This document shows, in pieces, positions 45,825-53,854 of a stretch of 64,000 bases of DNA. The DNA lies in contig NZ_CANMFS010000008.1 of NCBI RefSeq assembly GCF_947497275.1, forward strand, positions 78,429 to 142,428, read 5' to 3'. This DNA comes from an uncultured Sulfitobacter sp. (lineage in GTDB: Bacteria > Pseudomonadota > Alphaproteobacteria > Rhodobacterales > Rhodobacteraceae). The stretch's first letter is position 1. Every line of letters begins with the position of its first letter. The position numbers and the translations under genes were made by a program. Below the pieces are notes generated by a model that had not been told where the DNA came from, did not search any database, and saw nothing but the letters and a program-made list of their open reading frames with translations.

Positions 45825-47979
45825 CGCGGATCGGACCGGTCCCCGCGTCGAGCTGCCCGATGATCCAGCCGGTGCAGCCCTGCGCGCGCAGCGCCTCGAT
45901 TGCCGTTTCAGCGGCATCCGGGGGCAGGGCTGCCAGCAATCCACCCGCTGTCTGGGGATCGTGCAGGAGCGGATCCGCAATGCCCGTCGTCGGGGCATCC
46001 GCAACATTTGCGGCCAGCAAAGACGACGCGACGCCCCTATCGGACAGCGCGCGCGCCCCGGGATAAAAAGGTACGCGGTCGCGCCAGATCTCTGCCTGCA
46101 GCGTCGATGCAGTGCACATAGCCTGAATATGTCCGGCAAGGCCGAAACCGGTCGTGTCGGTCATCGCATGCGCGTTCTCGAGCACCCGCGCCGCGACGTC
46201 TTGCGGTTGTTGCATGATCGAGAGCGTATCCGCGACGACACGTGCAGGTGCCGTGCCCGCCATATGCGCGGCCAATACCACGCCGGAACCAATGGGCCGT
46301 GTCAGCACCAGAACGTCCCCCGCGCGGGCACCCGAGACGGTAATCGGCATTTCCGCGCGCGTACCGGTCACGGTAAAGCCGATGGTCAGTTCCGCGCCCA
46401 TCGTCGTATGACCGCCCACCACCGAAGCACCGGCCTGTTGAAACACCGAACGTGCGGTATCGTTTATCTCCCGCAAGGTGCGTTCCTGAAGGGCGGGGGA
46501 CATTCGTGGCAACACGATGCTCGACAGTGCCGCCTGCGGGGTGGCGCCCATCGCCCAGATGTCGCCCAATGCATGGACTGCGGCGATCCGCGCCATCTGT
46601 ACGGGATCTTCGATAAAAGCGCGCAGGTGATCGGTGCTCAGTACCTGAAACCCGCCGCCCGGAAAACGCAGGATCGCGGCGTCGTCACCCGGACCGCTCA
46701 CGATATCGGGGTTCAGCGTGCCTTCAGGGTGAACAAGTCCGCTTTTCAAAACGCCGCCGCCCACCTTTGCGCCGCAGCCACCGCACAGCGGTACCGTCTG
46801 GTTCCCGTCGCGTACGCCCTCCACAACCACATCCGGCAGCGCCGGTGGGCGCATCACCGGCAGGGTGTCGAGCTTGTCCATGAAGGTGCGGTCAATCCGA
46901 TCCTTCCAGCGCCACAGCAGCGGCCCTGCCGGTGCAAAGCCCCATTTCTCTGCAAGGGCGGATTTTCCGCCGAGCGAAATTAGCTTGAGATAGGATTTCT
47001 GTGGCCGGAACGGCTTTAGCTTTGTGCTGGTCAGGACCGCGCGCAGGTTGTGATGCAGCACAGGTGCCGCGCGCACAGCGAACACGCCGGCCTTGGGGCG
47101 CGGCGCGAACGGCATATGCGCGCAGTCGCCTACGGCAAACAGGTGTGCGTCGCCGCTAACGCGTAAATCGGGGTCGATCACAATGAAACCGTCGTGTTGC
47201 GGCAGGTCCGTCCGCGCGATCCACCCGTGCGGAAAGGCTCCCGCCGCACCGACGCAAAGATCGGCCTTCACGGCGGGGTGATCGGCGAGGATGACTTCAC
47301 CCTGCGCGATGCGCGTGACCTTTGCGTTGGCTTCGAACCGGACGCCGAGATCGCGCATCGCGGCGTGCAGCCTAGCACGCGCCCGCGCGCCGACGCCCGA
47401 GATGTCCGCGCCTGCCTCGATGACGGTCACTTGCGGGGCGGCACCGCGTTCGCGCAGCGCAAAGGCCATCGCCATCGCCAGTTCACAGCCCGCGACGCCG
47501 CCGCCGATCACCGCAATTGTCGGCGTTTGATGCGGTTGGGCGCGATCCAGAAAATCGCGCCACGCCCGCGCATAGATATCCAGCGGCTTGGCACCCACTG
47601 CATGTGCGTCGAATCCGGGGATATCCATCCGCGCGGTGATCCCGATGTCGATCGAGGCGACATCATAGGCGACCGGCGGGCGTCCTTCGACATGGATCAG
47701 CTTGGCGTCGCGGTCTATCGCGGTAGCGTGCGCGAGGATCAGCCGCGCGCCGGCGAAACGGGCCAGACGCATCAGATCGATTTCGAGTGTATCCCGGCTG
47801 TAATGGCCCGCGACATGGCCGGGCAACATTCCGGTATAGGGTGCGGTCGGTCCGGGGTTGATCACGGTCAGCCGCGCGCCAGGCAGCGAGTTCATCCCCC
47901 ATTTGCGCAGGACCAGCGCGTGCGCGTGGCCGCCACCGACAAAAACAAGATCGCGGGTAAGGGGAACGGCGTTCAGCAT
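45817..47979 (-). CDS. selD: Selenide, water dikinase fused to an FAD disulfide-reductase-like domain
   Basis: The 720-residue protein has two parts. Residues 1 to about 385 are a pyridine-nucleotide-disulfide oxidoreductase-type flavoprotein, with DLVFVGGGHAHALVLRKWG and TIAVIGGGVAGCELAMAMAF. Residues from about 390 are SelD, with the catalytic Cys near residue 399 and Gly-rich loop in LCGGCGAKVGGGVLKSG, the metal motif SGPGDDAAILR and VLSTDHLRAFIEDP. SelD makes selenophosphate from selenide and ATP. The flavin part may reduce or hold the selenium donor. The start at 47979 lacks a clear ribosome binding site, so it may be coupled to the UGSC gene upstream. Confidence 0.92.
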   Translation of the reverse strand: MLNAVPLTRDLVFVGGGHAHALVLRKWGMNSLPGARLTVINPGPTAPYTGMLPGHVAGHYSRDTLEIDLMRLARFAGARLILAHATAIDRDAKLIHVEGRPPVAYDVASIDIGITARMDIPGFDAHAVGAKPLDIYARAWRDFLDRAQPHQTPTIAVIGGGVAGCELAMAMAFALRERGAAPQVTVIEAGADISGVGARARARLHAAMRDLGVRFEANAKVTRIAQGEVILADHPAVKADLCVGAAGAFPHGWIARTDLPQHDGFIVIDPDLRVSGDAHLFAVGDCAHMPFAPRPKAGVFAVRAAPVLHHNLRAVLTSTKLKPFRPQKSYLKLISLGGKSALAEKWGFAPAGPLLWRWKDRIDRTFMDKLDTLPVMRPPALPDVVVEGVRDGNQTVPLCGGCGAKVGGGVLKSGLVHPEGTLNPDIVSGPGDDAAILRFPGGGFQVLSTDHLRAFIEDPVQMARIAAVHALGDIWAMGATPQAALSSIVLPRMSPALQERTLREINDTARSVFQQAGASVVGGHTTMGAELTIGFTVTGTRAEMPITVSGARAGDVLVLTRPIGSGVVLAAHMAGTAPARVVADTLSIMQQPQDVAARVLENAHAMTDTTGFGLAGHIQAMCTASTLQAEIWRDRVPFYPGARALSDRGVASSLLAANVADAPTTGIADPLLHDPQTAGGLLAALPPDAAETAIEALRAQGCTGWIIGQLDAGTGPIRVS

Positions 47980-48107
47980 AAGGCGTCAGGGGGCAAACAT
48001 GTCATGGGGCTTTAGTGCCCGCTGGGCCGGTGAATGTCCAAAGGCGATTGCGCATATTTGCGCGCGCGTCCCCAGCCCGCGCGAAACGGGTTGGGGATTG
48101 TCAGGCG

Positions 48108-48629
48108 TCAGCCTTCTGTCAAGGCCGCGATGATCGCGTCAAGCGCCTGCGTGGCCTTGGCCCTCATTTCATCATCGGTCGCATCCTGGATCGGATGCGG
48201 CACGAGCACATAGCGCGCGTCGTTCATGCCAAGCGCACGCCTTTGATGTTCAGCGGCTTGCGCGAACTCGCTCGATGCGATTGCGACTGCGGGGATCCCC
48301 TGGATTTCAAACCAGACATTGTCGTGCATACTGCACGTCGTGCAGGATCCTCAGTCGGCCAGCGCCTCGATCACCATGTCGCATTCGTCGCGGATTTCGT
48401 GCCGCAGCGCGTCGGGACAGGGTTTGGCGAACGTCGGCTTGGTATAGCGGCGCACCGCCACGTCTGGCGCTCTGCTTGCCAGCAGCTTTTCGAGTTCGTC
48501 GAGCATCACATTGCCGCGTGGCTTGCTGATGTCCAGCAGACCGATGATGCCCGCCAGATTGCCGCTGCGTTCTGATATTTGACGCTCGACAGGCGATCGC
48601 TCGTCGGTCGGGTCGAGAATTGTCGTCAT
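48108..48629 (-). CDS. UGSC-family selenoprotein with in-frame TGA
   Basis: Reading on the minus strand from ATG 48629 (behind AAGGAGG), 92 codons run to TGA at 48351-48353, and the same frame continues through GSCTTCSMHDNVWFEIQG to TAA-type closure at 48108, giving 173 residues with selenocysteine at position 93. The context MVIEALAD-U-GSCTTC is the motif that names the UGSC family known from marine alphaproteobacteria. N-terminal features include RSGNLAGIIGLLDISKPRGN. The function is unknown; a redox role with the neighbouring redoxin is likely. Standard gene callers would report two separate frames, 48351-48629 and 48108-48329. tRNA-Sec, selA, selB and selD around it make decoding feasible. 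Confidence 0.92.
48323..48345 (-). promoter_or_regulatory. Candidate bacterial SECIS element of the UGSC gene
   Basis: The mRNA just after the UGA can fold in two exclusive ways. One is CUGCAC-GAC-GUGCAG (48345 to 48331), with six pairs. The other is CGUGCA-GUA-UGCACG (48337 to 48323), with six pairs and an apical GU about 20 bases after the UGA, the distance seen in bacterial SelB-binding hairpins. The second is the better SECIS candidate. Both are inference from pairing only. Confidence 0.6.
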
Positions 48630-48653
48630 TGATACATCCTCCTTGTCAATATC

Positions 48654-50243
48654 CTAGCCGAGATCGATCTTCTTGGAAACAGAAACCGATCCGACATCCC
48701 CGGTTGCCCAACCGTGGAAGGCGGATGAAAACTTGCCTGCGTCCGAACCTGCGACGACGATGTGAATGTATTCGGGTCCCGCAAATTTCGGGACAGGTCG
48801 GGTCAGTGCCTCGGCACTCATCTGCGCGGCGGTCTCTGCCGGGATGCCCGCGCCGGAGCTGTCATCCGCCACCATCTGCGAAAGCGGCCGCGACGTGACC
48901 TGCTGGATCCGGTCGCGCAACCGTTCCTTGGAGTAGCCGCCCTCGCGTGTCAGCGTGTCGATGTGTTCGGGGCACACGACCAGCAGGGCGTCAATCGGCA
49001 GGTCGTGCAGCTTGGGCAGGAACACTCCTTCGAGGCCAAGCCCGAGCGAACCCGCGATCTGGTCCGGCGCGCGCGACGTCTGGTCGACGATATGCACCGG
49101 ACCGCCCGTCATCGCGAAGACCGTGACCACGGAATCCTCCGGCGCAAAGCCACGCTCGACGTGCAGCGCGGGCCAGGGCGAGCGTTCTTCCCATTCTGCG
49201 AAACACATCGTGTATTTCATCGGATTGCCCAGGGTCGAGCGTTCGACCCCGCCCGTGGTGGCGCCGCCCACGTTGCGCACCACCAGCCGCAGCGCGCGCC
49301 CGATGGTGGCGTTGGCGCGGTTGCCCGCGCCGAGGGCTGCAAGCTTCATGTTCATGCCGATCTTTTCACGAATCGGCCCGTTGATCACCATGACCGGGGC
49401 CGCACCCATCGTCGTCGCGGTGACGCCGTGGATGTTGAACGCGTCAGTGCACACCGCCTCGACCGCCGCGATGATGACGGGCATGTATTCGGGTTTGCAC
49501 CCAGCCATGACCGCGTTGATCGCGATCTTTTCGACTGTCGCCTCACCCATGTTGGGCGGTACCGTGGCGACCACGTCCTGCGCTGCGCGGTGGGTGCCTG
49601 CCAGCATCCGCAGCACCCGCTCTGGCGTGGGCGGTACCAGAGGCAGACCGTCGGAAAATCCCTGATCGAACATGAATTCGGCCACGTCGTCGCCACTGGC
49701 GACCTCGATGCGACGCGCGCGGATCGGGCTTCCGTCTGCTTCGGCGCGCAGCTTGTCGAATACCTGCGGGTCGAGGTGTTTCGAGCCACAGCCGGGCCGC
49801 CAGGCAGGCAGGCTCACCCAGTCGATCTGTGCGGCGGGCACCGCGTGACGGGTGCTCATGTCTTGGGACAGCGCCTCCCAATCGGTGCGTATGAAACCTT
49901 CGAATTGCGTTCGCACCTGACCGTCGGCATCCAACATGAACACGGAAGGTACGCTTTCGATATCCCAGTCAAAGGCCGTCTTGCACGAGGTGTCGTCGAG
50001 GACTGGCATCGACAGGTTGTGCCGCTCCGCGAAATCGGCGTTTGCCGCACCGGATTGCGCAACAAGCAGCACATCCACCGCGTTGCCGTAGGCCTTGTGC
50101 ATCGCTTCAAGAACCGGTGCGGCGGTGTTGCAGGTCTCGCAGTCGTCCTTGACGAAACAGACCAGCGCGGGCCGGTCCTGCGGTATGCCGTGCGGCTCTC
50201 CGGTCAGATCGTTCAGCGTGAAGTGTGGTTTTCCAGTGTCCAT
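48654..50243 (-). CDS. Thioredoxin-fold/UGSC-partner fusion protein
   Basis: The 529-residue protein starts with a TlpA/AhpC-like redoxin domain (residues 1 to about 160) that has a CxxC in VCFVKDDCETCNTAAPVLEA and no signal peptide. The rest is a large domain I cannot name, beginning around FMFDQGFSDGLPLVPPTPER and containing PPNMGEATVEKIAINAVMAG, NIHGVTATTMGAAPVMVING and VVRNVGGATTGGVERSTLGN. It ends 24 bases before the UGSC start, on the same strand. A role as electron-transfer partner or catalytic mate of the selenoprotein is inferred. The ATG at 50243 follows GGGAGG; the longer frame to 50387 covers the tRNA gene and is rejected. Confidence 0.85.
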   Translation of the reverse strand: MDTGKPHFTLNDLTGEPHGIPQDRPALVCFVKDDCETCNTAAPVLEAMHKAYGNAVDVLLVAQSGAANADFAERHNLSMPVLDDTSCKTAFDWDIESVPSVFMLDADGQVRTQFEGFIRTDWEALSQDMSTRHAVPAAQIDWVSLPAWRPGCGSKHLDPQVFDKLRAEADGSPIRARRIEVASGDDVAEFMFDQGFSDGLPLVPPTPERVLRMLAGTHRAAQDVVATVPPNMGEATVEKIAINAVMAGCKPEYMPVIIAAVEAVCTDAFNIHGVTATTMGAAPVMVINGPIREKIGMNMKLAALGAGNRANATIGRALRLVVRNVGGATTGGVERSTLGNPMKYTMCFAEWEERSPWPALHVERGFAPEDSVVTVFAMTGGPVHIVDQTSRAPDQIAGSLGLGLEGVFLPKLHDLPIDALLVVCPEHIDTLTREGGYSKERLRDRIQQVTSRPLSQMVADDSSGAGIPAETAAQMSAEALTRPVPKFAGPEYIHIVVAGSDAGKFSSAFHGWATGDVGSVSVSKKIDLG

Positions 50244-50310
50244 GCCTGACCTCCCGATTAAGCAAAGCCATAGTGCGGGAGATTGCGCTGGAATGTCCAG
50301 CCTGCGCCAG

Positions 50311-50405
50311 TGGCGGAGGTGGATGGGAATCGAACCCACCACGCGCCGTATGAACGCGTCCATGGTTTTGAAGACCAGGGAAGCCACCAGACTCCAGTCA
50401 CCTCC
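50311..50405 (-). tRNA. selC: tRNA-Sec (UCA anticodon)
   Basis: The 95-base sequence including encoded CCA folds as a long tRNA. The acceptor is GGAGGTGA opposite CCACCTCC (last pair mismatched), then discriminator G and CCA. The anticodon loop is CUUCAAA with TCA complementary to plus bases 50369-50371, the variable arm has an ACGCG/CGCGT stem, and the T arm is GTGGG-TTCGATT-CCCAT. Eight plus five pairs in acceptor and T arm match bacterial selenocysteine tRNAs. It lies between selB and the redoxin gene on the same strand, so it may be cut from a polycistronic transcript. Confidence 0.95.
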
Positions 50406-50448
50406 GCACTCTGCGACACTAGCAACGCGCCGCGGGCGGGGAAACCGG

Positions 50449-52329
50449 TTAAGCGACGCTGAGGTGCCGGGTATCGCCCTCGCGAATGGTCACGCGGGTC
50501 TTGTCGAAATGCTCCAGCAGCGGCACGACAATCCGGCGGGTGGTGCCGAGGACAGTGCGCGCCTGCGATGTCGTAAAGGGTGTCGGCGGTGGAAAGGCTG
50601 CGCGCAGCGCCACCGCCGCGGTGGACAGGGCATCGACGTGCAGTATCACGGTTTGCTTCAACGCGACATTGCGCAGGGCCACCAGCTTTCCGGTATCGAC
50701 GAGCAGATCGACAAGCGCCGCATCGCCGTGATCCGGATCCGCTTTGCCGCCACCCGGCGCCGAGAGGCCTGCATCGCGGTGCGTGGCGTCGATACCGTCC
50801 ATTCTGGATTTCTGTGCCGAACTCAGAAGCGCGACGGGGTCATGAGCCGTAAGCGCCAGTCCAGCACCCCGGACGCAGAGCGTACCGGTGTCGGTGAGGT
50901 GCGTGAGAACATATGCAAGCAGCGCCGGTGCCATTTTCAGACCGCTGAGAACACCGTGCGGGGCCATTGAGCGTAATGGGTGGGCGACGTGGTATGCGGC
51001 CAGTGTGTCCAGAACAGCCGCCTTTGCGGCTTCGATGCGCGCACGCGGCGTCATTCGGTCGGGTTCGAGCCATTCGAACGTGTCTTGCAGGGCGCTGTGC
51101 GCGGCATTTTCGGTGATCCGAGCGAGCCGCGCTGCATGTGAAACCCGCAGCGTGCTGTCACCAGCAGCACTCAGAGCCTGCGCGATGGACGTGATCTCGC
51201 CCCCCTCGACGGCGTAGAGCAACGCGCTGCGCTGCCGGTCGCCAGAGCGAGCGGGCGTGGCGGACGGATCGAGGAAGATCGCACCGGCGATGGTTTCGGG
51301 GGGCGACAACCGGCGCAGAACTGCGCGCTGGCCGGCAAAACCGGTTACCGGTTGTTTGAAGCGAAGCTGTGCGAATGCGCTTTGTCCCGCCGCCAGTCGT
51401 CCGCCACCGAAAAGACGCACATTCGCGACCGCGTTGGTCGTACCGAAGGAAACGCGCAGCTCATCCATGTGTTTGATCGCCGTCGTTGCGCAGGAAAGAA
51501 GGGTCAGCCGAACGTCGACGCAGGTGCTCGGTGCAGCGGTGCCGCCAGCGCACAGGACATTCCCGCGCGCTACGTCCGCGATAGCGATGCCGCGCAGGTT
51601 AACCGCGACACGTTCCCCTGCAAGAGCCGTTTCGCGTGCGGTCCCCCGGCTTTCGAGACCCCGGATGGTCACGGCGCACCCTTGCGGATGCAAGACGACC
51701 GCGTCGTCGACGACCAAATCTGCACCCAACAGCGTGCCGGTCACGATCGTACCCCGTCCGGGCAGCGAAAAGACACGGTCGAGCGGCAGGAAGCTATTGG
51801 TTGGTGCCGCCTGTAGGGGCCCCTTTGCCAAGAAGGCACCGAGGGCACCATGCAGATTATTTAGCCCCGCACCGGTAATCGCTGAGCACAAGACAACCGG
51901 TGCATCCGCAAAGGGGCCACCCGAGAGGCCCGCGCGGATTTCATGTACGCGGGCGTCGTGATCCTGCGGCGCAATCAGATCTGATTTGGTGACCGCAATG
52001 ACTGCGCTGGAGATGCCGAGTAACCCGGCAATCGACAGGTGCTCGCGGGTCTGCGCGCAGATGCCTTCAGTGGCCGAGATCACCACCAGCGCGCCGCGCG
52101 CACCCGTCGCGCCGCTGATCATTGCCTGAATAAAATCTTCGTGGCCCGGCGCGTCTATCAGATCGAGCATACCGTCCTCGTAGGCACGGTGCGCATAGCC
52201 CGCAGCGATGGAAAGCCCGCGCGCCTTTTCTTCGGGCAGGCGGTCCGTCTCGATCCCCGACAGGGCGCGGACGAGTGCGGTCTTGCCGTGATCGACATGC
52301 CCGATGACAACGACGCAACAAGAAGTCAT
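50449..52329 (-). CDS. selB: Selenocysteine-specific elongation factor
   Basis: The 626-residue GTPase starts MTSCCVVVIGHVDHGKTALV and has the G2/G3 region with LIDAPGHEDFIQAMISGATG and the base motif VTKSDL. Domains II and III follow, then a C-terminal winged-helix part (residues from about 400) that binds the SECIS. It delivers Sec-tRNA to UGA codons. Its ATG overlaps the selA stop by one base (TGATG), and the tRNA-Sec gene is 43 bases downstream. Confidence 0.96.
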   Translation of the reverse strand: MTSCCVVVIGHVDHGKTALVRALSGIETDRLPEEKARGLSIAAGYAHRAYEDGMLDLIDAPGHEDFIQAMISGATGARGALVVISATEGICAQTREHLSIAGLLGISSAVIAVTKSDLIAPQDHDARVHEIRAGLSGGPFADAPVVLCSAITGAGLNNLHGALGAFLAKGPLQAAPTNSFLPLDRVFSLPGRGTIVTGTLLGADLVVDDAVVLHPQGCAVTIRGLESRGTARETALAGERVAVNLRGIAIADVARGNVLCAGGTAAPSTCVDVRLTLLSCATTAIKHMDELRVSFGTTNAVANVRLFGGGRLAAGQSAFAQLRFKQPVTGFAGQRAVLRRLSPPETIAGAIFLDPSATPARSGDRQRSALLYAVEGGEITSIAQALSAAGDSTLRVSHAARLARITENAAHSALQDTFEWLEPDRMTPRARIEAAKAAVLDTLAAYHVAHPLRSMAPHGVLSGLKMAPALLAYVLTHLTDTGTLCVRGAGLALTAHDPVALLSSAQKSRMDGIDATHRDAGLSAPGGGKADPDHGDAALVDLLVDTGKLVALRNVALKQTVILHVDALSTAAVALRAAFPPPTPFTTSQARTVLGTTRRIVVPLLEHFDKTRVTIREGDTRHLSVA

Positions 52330-53717
52330 CAGCGTGGCATCCGGGCCATCGCGTCCGCAATCATCGGCACCTCATCATCGCGCACGGTGCGCATGTCCAG
52401 CAGCACATGCGCGCGTTCGATGCGTCCGATGACAGGCGTGGCACTGTGTCGAAACGCCGCCGCCAGTGCGTCCGACGACAGGCCCGTTACGCTGATCTTC
52501 ACCGCAAAGCTCTTGAGATCCTGCTGCGGCAAGGATCCTCCACCCACATAGGCCGCAGTTTCGACAACGGTGATGTCGTCCAGCCCGTGCGTCTTGATTG
52601 CGTCCGCAAGACGGCGCGCGCGTAGTTCGACCGTTTCCGGCGGCGCGCTCAACATCTTCAGAACCGGTATCTCCTGCATCGGGTCGAAGGGCGGACGATA
52701 GAGGCGCAACGTCGCCTCCAGTGCCGCAAGCGACAGCTTGTCCACCCGCAGCGCGCGCATCAATGGGTGCGACTTGAGTTGTGCTACGATGTCGCGCCGA
52801 CCGGCGATGATCCCGGCTTGCGGTCCACCCAGAAGCTTGTCTCCCGAAAACATTACCAGATCGACACCGGCCTTGAGAATATCCGCGACGACCGGTTCGT
52901 CCACCAGCCCGTGAGGGGCCAGATCGATCAACACCCCGCTGCCCAGATCCTCGATCAGGATCACGTCGCGTTCTTTGGCAAGCCGTGCCAGATCGGTGCG
53001 CGCGGGGGATGCGGTGAATCCGACGATCTTGAAATTGCTGGTGTGGCTCTTAAGCAAAACGGCAGTCGTGTCGTCGATGGCATCCGCGTAATCGCCGATC
53101 CGGGTCTTGTTCGTCGCACCAACCTCGCGCAGGACCGCGCCGCTTTGGGCGATCACGTCGGGCAGGCGGAACGACCCCCCGATCTCGATCAATTCGCCGC
53201 GCGAGGCGACGACAGTGCGCCCCGTAGCGGTCGACATCAGGCTGAGCAGGACGGCGGCGGCGCAATTGTTGACAACGACGGCCGCCTGCGCACCCGTCAA
53301 CTCGCAGATCAGATTTTCGACATGGGCGTGGCGCGACCCGCGTTTGCCGGTTTCCAGATTATACTCAAGGTTTGTGGCATCCGCTCCGGCCATCTGCATC
53401 GCACGCACCGCCTGCGGGGCCAGCCGCGCCCGCCCCAGATTGGTGTGGATGATGATCCCGGTCGCGTTGATCACACCGCGCAGCGAGGGCGTTCGCGCGG
53501 CCTCGATCGCGTCTGCAACGCTTTGCGCAAAAGCCGCGCCCGCGAATTCGGGAAGCGATGTGGACGCATCGGCCAGCAGATCCGTACGCAGCGCGCCGAC
53601 GGTGATCCGCAGTGCCGCGACGGTCTCGGCATGGCTGTAAAACTCAGCCAGACGCGCAATCGTCGGGCGATCCAGAAGCGACTGGATCTGCGGCAGGTCT
53701 TTTAGGCTTCCGGCCAT
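52329..53717 (-). CDS. selA: L-seryl-tRNA(Sec) selenium transferase
   Basis: The 462-residue PLP enzyme converts Ser-tRNA-Sec to Sec-tRNA-Sec. It has the SelA N-terminal helices (SLKDLPQIQSLLDRPTIARL), the VINATGIIIHTNLGRARL block, NLEYNLETGKRGSRHAHVEN and the PLP lysine in VMFSGDKLLGGPQAG. The ATG at 53717 fits the family; the open frame to 54053 lies in the preceding gene. It is followed by selB with a one-base overlap and seems to lead the selenium operon. Confidence 0.96.
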   Translation of the reverse strand: MAGSLKDLPQIQSLLDRPTIARLAEFYSHAETVAALRITVGALRTDLLADASTSLPEFAGAAFAQSVADAIEAARTPSLRGVINATGIIIHTNLGRARLAPQAVRAMQMAGADATNLEYNLETGKRGSRHAHVENLICELTGAQAAVVVNNCAAAVLLSLMSTATGRTVVASRGELIEIGGSFRLPDVIAQSGAVLREVGATNKTRIGDYADAIDDTTAVLLKSHTSNFKIVGFTASPARTDLARLAKERDVILIEDLGSGVLIDLAPHGLVDEPVVADILKAGVDLVMFSGDKLLGGPQAGIIAGRRDIVAQLKSHPLMRALRVDKLSLAALEATLRLYRPPFDPMQEIPVLKMLSAPPETVELRARRLADAIKTHGLDDITVVETAAYVGGGSLPQQDLKSFAVKISVTGLSSDALAAAFRHSATPVIGRIERAHVLLDMRTVRDDEVPMIADAMARMPR

Positions 53718-53854
53718 TGCAACTCCGTCAACTGGTGATACTCGCGCAACGGCGCCGCATCGCAAAATATGCGCAATTGCGCCGTCGCTTAGATTAACGC
53801 CAAGCGGCAGGCGCGTCGAGATGCGCCTGCCTTTGTCGTCCAGTCCCGGTGATC

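Noticed and set aside
45960..46983. Long plus-strand frame opposite selD
   Set aside because: It is an antisense shadow caused by high GC; the minus strand has the full SelD motifs.
48108..48329. Separate 73-residue protein starting at the ATG inside the UGSC gene
   Set aside because: It is the C-terminal half of the selenoprotein read through TGA; it has no ribosome binding site and would lack the active motif.
50244..50387. N-terminal extension of the redoxin protein
   Set aside because: It runs through the tRNA-Sec gene; the ATG at 50243 has a strong ribosome binding site.
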